A stretch of DNA of 64,000 nt from Paraburkholderia ginsengisoli NBRC 100965 (GTDB taxonomy: Bacteria; Pseudomonadota; Gammaproteobacteria; Burkholderiales; Burkholderiaceae): NCBI RefSeq assembly GCF_000739735.1, contig NZ_BBJF01000004.1:248001-312000 (forward strand), given 5' to 3'. The position numbers and the translations under genes are program-made. This document shows positions 55,314 through 64,000 of this stretch, piece after piece (positions within the stretch are counted from its first letter, which is position 1; each line of letters opens with the position of its first letter). The notes under the pieces were generated by a model. That model was not told where the DNA came from. It did not search any database and worked only from the letters and a program-made list of their open reading frames with translations.

Positions 55314-56384
55314 ATGCCGCGCCCCCTCTCAGCCACGATTCACACCGCCGCACTTGCCAACAATCTTGCCGTCGCCCGGCGCTATGCGCCCAAGTCCAAA
55401 GTCTGGGCCGTGGTCAAGGCCAACGCATACGGGCATGGCCTCGCGCGCGTCTTTCCGGGCTTGCGCGCAACCGATGGCTTCGGATTGCTGGACCTCGAAG
55501 AAGCCGTGAAGTTGCGTGAATTGGGTTGGGCCGGACCGATTCTTCTGCTCGAAGGCTTCTTCCGGCCGACCGACATCGACGTGATCGACCGCTATAGTCT
55601 GACGACCGCGCTGCATTCGGACGAACAGTTGCGTATGCTCGAAATGGCGCGCCTGTCCAAGCCCGTGAACATCCAGTTGAAGATGAACACCGGTATGAAC
55701 CGGCTCGGCTACACGGTCGAAAAATTCCGTAGCGCGTGGGAGCGCGCGCGGGCCTGCCAGGGGGTCGGCCAGATCACGCTGATGACCCATTTTTCCGATG
55801 CGGACGGCGAACGCGGCATCGCGTATCAGATGGAAGCGTTCGAGCGCGGCGCGCAGGGCATCGCCGGCGCGCGCAGCCTCGCCAATTCGGCGGCCACACT
55901 GTGGCATCCGGGCGCGCACTTCGACTGGGTGCGGCCGGGCATCATCCTGTACGGCGCGTCGCCGTCGGGCGTGACGGCTGCGATCGAAGGTACGGGTCTG
56001 CAACCGGCGATGACGCTCGCGTCGGAACTGATCGCCGTGCAGATGCTCACCGAGGGCAGCACCGTCGGCTACGGGTCTGCGTTCAAGGCGCGCGGCGCGA
56101 TGCGCATCGGCGTGGTCGCGTGCGGCTATGCGGACGGTTATCCGCGGGTCGCGCCGGAGGGCACGCCGGTGATCGTCGACGGCGTGCGCACGCGAATCGT
56201 CGGGCGCGTGTCGATGGACATGCTCACGGTTGACCTGACGCCGGTGCCGACTGCCAACGTCGGCTCGCGCGTCGAGTTGTGGGGCAACACGCTGCCGATC
56301 GACGACGTCGCGCAGGCGTGCGGCACGATCGGCTATGAGCTGATGTGCGCGGTGGCGCCGCGCGTGCCGGTGCGGGCGGAGTAA
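55314..56384 (+). CDS. alr: alanine racemase
   Basis: A 356-residue fold type III PLP enzyme interconverting L- and D-alanine for peptidoglycan. [10 protein letters not shown] carries the PLP Lys at residues 34-43, [16 protein letters not shown] and CGYADGYPR give the catalytic Tyr region, and [13 protein letters not shown] is the conserved C-domain text. It is divergent from lplT. Confidence 0.96.
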   Translation: MPRPLSATIHTAALANNLAVARRYAPKSKVWAVVKANAYGHGLARVFPGLRATDGFGLLDLEEAVKLRELGWAGPILLLEGFFRPTDIDVIDRYSLTTALHSDEQLRMLEMARLSKPVNIQLKMNTGMNRLGYTVEKFRSAWERARACQGVGQITLMTHFSDADGERGIAYQMEAFERGAQGIAGARSLANSAATLWHPGAHFDWVRPGIILYGASPSGVTAAIEGTGLQPAMTLASELIAVQMLTEGSTVGYGSAFKARGAMRIGVVACGYADGYPRVAPEGTPVIVDGVRTRIVGRVSMDMLTVDLTPVPTANVGSRVELWGNTLPIDDVAQACGTIGYELMCAVAPRVPVRAE

Positions 56385-56627
56385 CGCGCGGAGCGCGGTT
56401 GGCGGCGCGGGTTGCCAGTCGTGAGCCGCTTCGCTTTTTCGGGTATTCGACGCTTCGCTTTTCGCGTCGCCCGCTGAACCGCGTTGTGTCGCGTTCGTTG
56501 CTTCGTTGCTTCGTCGCTTCACGTTGATCCCTCCGCGTCGTGTCCGTCACTGCCACTGGCGCAGCCCCCGGCGCGCACCGACTCCTCGATCATCTAATCC
56601 CAAGAACAGCAACACAGGCAATCACGC

Positions 56628-58004
56628 GTGGCTAAACCCAAAACGTTGTACATCTGCAGTGAATGCGGCGGGCAATCGCCGAAATGGGCCGGCCAGTGCC
56701 CGTCGTGCAATGCGTGGAACACGCTGGTCGAATCGGTCGCGGAAGCGCCGTCCACGCATCGCTTCCAGTCGCTCGCGAAGAGCGCGCCGGTGCGACGTCT
56801 CGCCGACATCGAAGCATCCGACGTGCCGCGTTTCTCCACCGGCGTGAGCGAATTCGACCGCGTGCTCGGCGGCGGTCTGGTGCCAGGTGGCGTGGTGCTG
56901 ATCGGCGGCGATCCAGGCATCGGCAAATCGACGCTGCTGTTGCAATCGCTCGCCGAAATCGCCGCCGACAAACGCGCGCTCTACATCAGCGGCGAAGAGT
57001 CGGCCGCCCAGATCGCGTTGCGCGCGCAACGGCTCTCGCTGCTCGAACCCGGCTCGAAGGCGAGCGAGTTGCAATTGCTCGCGGAAATCCAGCTCGAAAA
57101 AATCCAGGCGACGATCGCCGACCAGCGCCCCGACGTCGCGGTGATCGACTCGATCCAGACGGTCTATTCCGACGCGCTGACCTCCGCGCCGGGCTCGGTC
57201 GCACAGGTGCGCGAGTGCGCGGCGCAATTGACGCGCATCGCCAAGCAGTCGGGCACCACCATCATCATGGTCGGCCACGTGACCAAGGAAGGCGCGCTGG
57301 CGGGGCCGCGCGTGCTCGAACACATCGTCGATACGGTGCTGTACTTCGAGGGGGATACGCATTCGTCGTACCGGCTCGTGCGCGCGATCAAGAACCGCTT
57401 CGGCGCGGTCAACGAGCTCGGCGTGTTCGCGATGACCGAGCGCGGCCTGCGCGGCGTCGCGAATCCGTCGGCGCTGTTTTTGTCGCAGCACGAGCAGTCG
57501 GTGCCGGGCTCGTGCGTGCTGGTCACGCAGGAGGGCACGCGGCCGTTGCTGGTCGAAGTGCAGGCATTGGTGGACGCGGCCAACGCGCCGAATCCGCGGC
57601 GGCTTGCAGTCGGCCTCGAACAGAACCGGCTGGCGATGCTGCTGGCCGTCCTGCATCGGCACGCGGGCATCGCGTGTTTCGATCAGGACGTGTTCCTGAA
57701 CGCGGTGGGCGGCGTAAAGATTACCGAGCCCGCCGCCGACCTGGCCGTGCTGCTCGCGATCCACTCGTCGATGCGCAACAAGCCGCTGCCCAAGGGGCTG
57801 GTCGTGTTCGGCGAAGTAGGGCTCGCCGGCGAGATCCGGCCGTCGCCGCGCGGACAGGAGCGGTTGAAGGAAGCGGCCAAGCTGGGTTTCTCGGTCGCGG
57901 TCATTCCGAAGGCCAACGCGCCGAAACAGCCGATCGAAGGCTTACAGGTCGTTGCGGTCGAACGGATCGAACAGGCGATCGACCGGGTCCGCACGCTCGA
58001 ATAG
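56628..58004 (+). CDS. radA: DNA repair protein RadA
   Basis: A 458-residue RadA. A zinc finger CSECGGQSPKWAGQCPSC lies at residues 10-27, Walker A GDPGIGKSTLLLQ near 100, the KNRFG motif near 255, and the Lon-like C-terminal domain (VGGVKITEPAADLAVLLAI, GEVGLAGEIR). It aids recombination and repair of stalled forks. GTG start at 56628. About 240 bases after alr. Confidence 0.96.
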   Translation: MAKPKTLYICSECGGQSPKWAGQCPSCNAWNTLVESVAEAPSTHRFQSLAKSAPVRRLADIEASDVPRFSTGVSEFDRVLGGGLVPGGVVLIGGDPGIGKSTLLLQSLAEIAADKRALYISGEESAAQIALRAQRLSLLEPGSKASELQLLAEIQLEKIQATIADQRPDVAVIDSIQTVYSDALTSAPGSVAQVRECAAQLTRIAKQSGTTIIMVGHVTKEGALAGPRVLEHIVDTVLYFEGDTHSSYRLVRAIKNRFGAVNELGVFAMTERGLRGVANPSALFLSQHEQSVPGSCVLVTQEGTRPLLVEVQALVDAANAPNPRRLAVGLEQNRLAMLLAVLHRHAGIACFDQDVFLNAVGGVKITEPAADLAVLLAIHSSMRNKPLPKGLVVFGEVGLAGEIRPSPRGQERLKEAAKLGFSVAVIPKANAPKQPIEGLQVVAVERIEQAIDRVRTLE

Positions 58005-58146
58005 ACGGGGCTGCGGCGCGTGCGGCTGGCAAGCGCGCCGTAATGCGCCGTAAATATCCCCGTATTGTCTGTAACCTGAATGGCATTTCTTTTTTCTAAG
58101 CTGGGAGGACAACCATTCCTCCTGATGCTCGAAAAAGGATCGCGCC

Positions 58147-58425
58147 TTGAAACAGTCAATTGAAACCGTAGCCGAGCGGCCGATCCACGTGCGCGGCTGC
58201 CGTGTGTCCGCACCGATTCGCCAGCCTTGGGGCGACGCGTGCCGCATCGTCGAGTGGATCGACACGGCGGGCCAGATATCGCGGCGCGTGGTGGCCGAGG
58301 ACGCCACCGCCGCCGAGGTGCGCGCCACGATCAACCGTCACGTGGAAGGCCGCAAGCACCTGCTGTACGACGATGAAAAGACCCCGCGCCAGACTCTGCC
58401 GAGACAGACGGTGGTGCGGCGTTGA
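58147..58425 (+). CDS. DUF2866 family protein
   Basis: A 92-residue protein with a TTG start preceded by AAGGA eight bases upstream. The text CRVSAPIRQPWGDACRIVEWID and INRHVEGRKHLLYDDEKTPR fits DUF2866, small proteins almost restricted to Burkholderiaceae with no known function. It lies 140 bases after radA and may share its transcript. Confidence 0.8.
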   Translation: MKQSIETVAERPIHVRGCRVSAPIRQPWGDACRIVEWIDTAGQISRRVVAEDATAAEVRATINRHVEGRKHLLYDDEKTPRQTLPRQTVVRR

Positions 58426-58561
58426 CGATGGGGTAGCGGCGGCTTGCTCGCAGCACTTGTGGCACTTATGCCGCTGGCGGCCTGAGGACCTTGCGGCAGG
58501 TGCTCCGCAGTCCGAGCCGCATCGCCTCAAAGGGCGAACCGCAGTCGCGTGTCGGCGGAAT

Positions 58562-59680
58562 CTATGCGCTCACGCCATCGGCGTCACCGGCCTCATCGGC
58601 TTCGCTGTCGGATTGCGGCGCCGCGTACGCCTGCGGATCGAACAGCGGATGCTGCGCCGCTTCCGCCGCGGTCAGCACCGGCGACGCACAGCAATCGAGC
58701 GGCTCCAGCAGCAACACCCAGTCTTCCAGCGCGCGCGTGCCGATCAGGTCAGCGAGTTCCTGCGTGAGCGCGGCCGCGTCCGGGCCGCCGATCGCCTGGC
58801 CGAGGCTCCAGTGGCGCGTCGCCCATTCGGGCCGATCGAGCGCCATGCACAGCGTTTCCCAGAACTTCAGTTCGAGCGCGCCGACCGCGAGCCAGCGGTG
58901 ATCGAGCGTGCGGTACAGGTTGTAGCAGGGCACGCCGCCGTTCAGCAGACCGGCGCCCGCGGCCGGCGCGGCGCCTTCGTTGGCGAGCGCGACTTGCGCG
59001 ACGACGTTGTGCGCATGCGTGACGTGCGTCATCGAGACGTCGACAAAGCGGCCTTCACCGCCCCGCGACACATGCCACAACGCGGCGAGAATCTGCGTGA
59101 CCGCGCTCAGCGCGCCGCCGAGCAGATCGGCGATCTGGAAGTTCGGCAGGATCGGCGTGCCATCGCGGCTCGTCAGTTGGTCGAGCACGCCCGCATAGCC
59201 GATGTAGTTCAGATCGTGGCCCGCGTGATCGGCGAACGGGCCACTCGCGCCGTAGCCGCTGATCGCGCAATAGACGAGCCGCGGATTGGCCTCGCGCAGC
59301 GTCGCGTAGCCGAGCCCGAGGCGCTCCATCACACCGGGCCGGAAGCTCTCGATCAGCACGTCCGCCTGCGCCGCGAGCGCGCGCAACACGTTGCGTCCCG
59401 CGTCGGATTTGAGGTCGAGGCGCGTCTCGCGCTTGCCGCGATTGACCATCCGGTAAAACGCGCCGGGCCGCCCGGCCACGCGGTCGCTCGACGACTGCAT
59501 CATCGTGCGGGTGGGGTCGCCCGCGCCCGGCGCTTCGATCTTCAACACGTCGGCGCCAAGCTCGGCGAGCCGCAGCGCGGCCACCGGGCCCGGCAGCAGA
59601 CGCGTCAGGTCGAGGACCCGCAGCCCTTGCAGCGCGGGCGGCGCCGCAGCAGTCGATGCGGCCGCAGCGGCCGATGCCAT
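58562..59680 (-). CDS. CaiB/BaiF family CoA-transferase
   Basis: A 372-residue class III CoA-transferase. Seen in order are LQGLRVLDLTRLLPGPVAAL (N-terminal), KIEAPGAGDPTR, RGKRETRLDLKSDAGR, LIESFRPGVMERLGLGY and ISGYGASGPFADHAGHDLNY, with the catalytic Asp in GHDLNY. It moves CoA between acyl groups; the substrate is unknown. The 59680 ATG is used; a TTG at 59710 would add 10 Ala/Ser residues. It lies 69 bases downstream of the ABC-F gene. Confidence 0.93.
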   Translation of the reverse strand: MASAAAAASTAAAPPALQGLRVLDLTRLLPGPVAALRLAELGADVLKIEAPGAGDPTRTMMQSSSDRVAGRPGAFYRMVNRGKRETRLDLKSDAGRNVLRALAAQADVLIESFRPGVMERLGLGYATLREANPRLVYCAISGYGASGPFADHAGHDLNYIGYAGVLDQLTSRDGTPILPNFQIADLLGGALSAVTQILAALWHVSRGGEGRFVDVSMTHVTHAHNVVAQVALANEGAAPAAGAGLLNGGVPCYNLYRTLDHRWLAVGALELKFWETLCMALDRPEWATRHWSLGQAIGGPDAAALTQELADLIGTRALEDWVLLLEPLDCCASPVLTAAEAAQHPLFDPQAYAAPQSDSEADEAGDADGVSA

Positions 59681-59749
59681 GGATGATGCTGTCGCGGAAG
59701 ACAAGGCCAACCTCTCGTCGGTGCCGGCGCGGACCGGAACAGCGTGCCG

Positions 59750-61702
<1,953 letters not shown>

Positions 61703-61838
61703 GAAGAGGCCGGCTGAAGAAAACCGCTATTTTAGACTGCCCGGCGTGACACCGGGCGCTCAGTGGGGATCGGCCATTCGGCCGACTGTTATGGCGCGGC
61801 TTTTGGCATAGACTGACGGCTTTCACGGGGGAGAGCAT

Positions 61839-62318
61839 ATGACATCGATTTATTCGTTTTCGGCACGCACGCTTGGCGGCGAGGAAGTGAGCCTCACGAA
61901 GTATCAAGGCAAGGTCTTGCTGATCGTCAACACGGCGAGCGAATGCGGATTCACGCCGCAGTACGCGGGCCTGCAAAAGGTGTACGACACCTACGCGGCG
62001 CGCGGGCTCGCGGTGCTCGGTTTTCCGTGCAACCAGTTCGGCAAGCAGGAGCCGGGCGACGCCGCGCAGATCGGCAGTTTCTGCGAGAAGAACTACGGCG
62101 TGACCTTCCCGATGTTCGACAAGATCGACGTGAACGGCGCGAACGCGCATCCGCTGTTCCGCTATCTGACGGGCGAGGCGCCGGGGCTGCTGGGCCTCGA
62201 AGGGATCAAGTGGAATTTCACCAAGTTCCTGATCGGCCGCGACGGCAATGTGGTGAAGCGCTATGCGCCGCTGACCAAGCCCGAGGCGATCGTCGAGGAT
62301 ATCGAAAAGCAGTTGTGA
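61839..62318 (+). CDS. glutathione peroxidase
   Basis: A 159-residue glutathione peroxidase. NTASECGFTPQY carries the active Cys36 (Cys, not selenocysteine). Gln in GFPCNQFGKQEPG and Trp in IKWNFTKFLI complete the catalytic set. It reduces peroxides with glutathione or thioredoxin. GGGGGAGA lies a few bases upstream of the ATG. It lies between two minus-strand genes. Confidence 0.95.
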   Translation: MTSIYSFSARTLGGEEVSLTKYQGKVLLIVNTASECGFTPQYAGLQKVYDTYAARGLAVLGFPCNQFGKQEPGDAAQIGSFCEKNYGVTFPMFDKIDVNGANAHPLFRYLTGEAPGLLGLEGIKWNFTKFLIGRDGNVVKRYAPLTKPEAIVEDIEKQL

Positions 62319-62369
62319 GGCTGCGTTGATGACGCCGCTTCGCATGGCGCGGCGCCTTCGGCAGAACGC

Positions 62370-63821
62370 CTACAGAATCGGTGAGAAAAGGCGCGCGACA
62401 TGCAGCAGCACACGCCGCAGCGCGCTTGCCTGGCGATACTCGTTGCGATCGATTTCGAGCGACTCGGCGAAATCGTTCAGCAGCATCGTTTCGACTTCCT
62501 GCGCGAAGCCGCGATCCACGGTCAGCACCATGATCTCGAAGTTCAGCCGGAACGAGCGGTTGTCGAGATTGGCGCTGCCGATCGCGGCCGCCACGCTGTC
62601 GATCAGGATGACCTTCTGATGCAGAAAACCCGGTTGATAGCGGAAGATGCGGATACCCGCGCGCAGCGAGTCGTACGCATACAGCTTCGACGCGGCGAAC
62701 ACCACGCGGTGATCGCGCCGGCACGGAATCAGGATGCGCACGTCGACGCCGCGCAGCACGGCGAGCCGTAACGCCGCGAACACCGCTTCGTCGGGCACGA
62801 GGTAGGGCGTGGTGATCCAGATCCGCTCGCGCGCCGCGTTGATCGCCTCTACGAAAAAGAGCGAACAGGTCTCCTGTTTGTCGGCCGGGCCGCTCGGCAC
62901 GACGAGGCAGTGCATGCCCTGGCTATCGGGCGAGTCGCCCGGCGTCGGGGCCGGCATGTCGAACTCGGGCAATTGCTGCGTGGCCCAGTGCCAGTCCTCG
63001 GTGAAGACGAACTGAATGCTCGCGACCGCCGGGCCGCGCACCTCGATATGCGTATCGCGCCACGGCGACAACGGCGGCTTGCCGCCGAGATATTCGACGC
63101 CCACGTTATGGCCGCCGACAAACGCGCATTCGCCATCCACCGCGACGATCTTGCGGTGATTGCGGAAGTTCAGTTGCAGGCGGTTGACGAAGCGGCGATT
63201 GGTGGCGAACGGATGCGTCTCCACGCCGCCCGCGCGCAGCGCCGCCACGTAGCGGTGCGGCAGATCGAAGCTGCCGATGCTGTCGTACAGGAAGTAGACG
63301 CGCACGCCCTGGCTAGCCTTGGCGATCAGCGCGTCCTTGAGCATCTCGCCGAGCGCATCGTCGCGCACGATGAAGAACTGCACGATCACGTAGTGACGCG
63401 CGCCTTCGATCGCTTCGAAGATGGCCTTGAAGGTGGCCGCGCCGTTCACCAGCGTGCGCACGGAATTGCCCGGCAGGAACGGCATGCCGCCGAGGCGCGT
63501 GAGCGAATGCACGAACCTGAAGCCGAGCTGCTGTGTCGGCAGTCCCGCCGACGAAGCCTGCGTGTCCCATTCCGGCGGATGCGCGCGCGTGCGCAGTAGT
63601 TCATTTTCGACGCGGCGCGCGTCCGCATAACCGGCGAACTTGCTGCGGCCGAGGAACAGGTAGGGCACCAGCGTGAGATATGGCATCGCGACCAGCGACA
63701 CGGCCCACGCGATCGCGCCTTGCGACGTACGGGTGTTGAGAATCGCGTGGCACGCGGCGATCACGCCGAGGATGTGGGCGAGGGCGACCAGCGGGCCGAC
63801 GTGAAGCAGGTCGAATTGCAT
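62370..63821 (-). CDS. cls: cardiolipin synthase
   Basis: A 483-residue phospholipase D family enzyme joining two phosphatidylglycerols. Two N-terminal membrane helices (residues 5-60), first HKD motif NHRKIVAVDGECAFVGG, second HKD LHQKVILIDSVAAAIGSANLD, both complete. It resembles ClsA by its N-terminal helices. The C-terminal stretch ends VLLHVARLFSPIL. Confidence 0.94.
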   Translation of the reverse strand: MQFDLLHVGPLVALAHILGVIAACHAILNTRTSQGAIAWAVSLVAMPYLTLVPYLFLGRSKFAGYADARRVENELLRTRAHPPEWDTQASSAGLPTQQLGFRFVHSLTRLGGMPFLPGNSVRTLVNGAATFKAIFEAIEGARHYVIVQFFIVRDDALGEMLKDALIAKASQGVRVYFLYDSIGSFDLPHRYVAALRAGGVETHPFATNRRFVNRLQLNFRNHRKIVAVDGECAFVGGHNVGVEYLGGKPPLSPWRDTHIEVRGPAVASIQFVFTEDWHWATQQLPEFDMPAPTPGDSPDSQGMHCLVVPSGPADKQETCSLFFVEAINAARERIWITTPYLVPDEAVFAALRLAVLRGVDVRILIPCRRDHRVVFAASKLYAYDSLRAGIRIFRYQPGFLHQKVILIDSVAAAIGSANLDNRSFRLNFEIMVLTVDRGFAQEVETMLLNDFAESLEIDRNEYRQASALRRVLLHVARLFSPIL

Positions 63822-63892
63822 AAGCTCGCTAAGGGTTGGCGAAGCGCTGCGGCGTTACCCGCAGCGCACCTGCGCCACCAGCCGGGAGAACC

Positions 63893-64000
63893 TCAGACCG
63901 GCAGATCCGCCGCCTGAATCAGGAACACGTTGTCGTCGCCGGCACTGGTGGACATCCACACCAGATCGAGACCGCCGAACGCCGCTTCGACGTGCGCGCG
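63893..64000 (-). CDS. unknown protein, C-terminal 35 codons only
   Basis: The minus strand ends with AFGGLDLVWMSTSAGDDNVF, then ADLPV and a stop, open to the window edge. I cannot name it from so few residues. It reads in the same direction as cls, 72 bases upstream of the cls start. Confidence 0.5.
   Translation of the reverse strand, partial: RAHVEAAFGGLDLVWMSTSAGDDNVFLIQAADLPV

Noticed and set aside
61839..62318. Selenocysteine-containing glutathione peroxidase
   Set aside because: The active-site codon is TGC (Cys), with no in-frame TGA.

Overview
This 64 kb window looks like chromosome of a Burkholderiaceae bacterium, most likely Paraburkholderia. The grounds are the high-GC backbone from about 25 kb onward, the glyoxylate-shunt genes beside a DEAD-box helicase, a DUF2866 gene, and the gltX followed by tRNA-Ala/Glu/Asp cluster. 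The assignment rests on recognised protein families and gene order; no search was run.

Region 1 (1-6.6 kb, minus strand) is the partition/replication end of a PFGI-1/SPI-7/ICEclc-type integrative conjugative element: unknown protein, AlpA regulator, ParA, a small HicA-like protein, ICE-type ParB, DUF2857, STY4528-type replication protein, and a truncated PFL_4669/TIGR03761 protein. Several starts overlap the preceding stop. Between the last two genes lies an exact-period 87-bp tandem repeat, each copy carrying the palindrome TATACCACTGGTATA.

Region 2 (6.6-24.8 kb) is accessory DNA with visibly lower GC in its middle. It holds a LysR gene, a decayed IS5-family transposase, a TetR gene, and a six-gene minus-strand operon: acyl-CoA carboxylase carboxyltransferase, class I HMG-CoA reductase, biotin carboxylase, biotin carrier, MmgE/PrpD protein and MaoC hydratase. 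Divergent from the operon is a 687-residue FAD amine/amino-acid oxidase. The intergenic region next to the operon has two adjoining perfect palindromes. No other mevalonate-pathway gene is present, so the operon is the best candidate here for an undescribed pathway. Next come a small Cys-rich ORF and a scrap-yard: a MocR-type gene and an IS66 tnpC gene cut and exchanged by one inversion, a group II intron 3' remnant, a frameshifted gene, and an intact tyrosine integrase facing into the island. The island probably ends near 24.8 kb.

Region 3 (25-64 kb) is ordinary high-GC chromosome. It contains fabI; a yejABEF-type peptide/microcin C ABC importer with overlapping genes; an NlpC/P60 hydrolase; a patatin lipoprotein; gltX and five tRNAs; regulators; rraA; aceB and aceA (glyoxylate shunt) around a haloacid dehalogenase, a LysR gene and a universal stress protein; a DEAD-box helicase; acyl-CoA-binding protein; a tsaB-rimI-UDG-DUF1853 operon; thiD; lplT divergent from alr; radA; a CoA-transferase; an ABC-F ATPase; glutathione peroxidase; and cardiolipin synthase.
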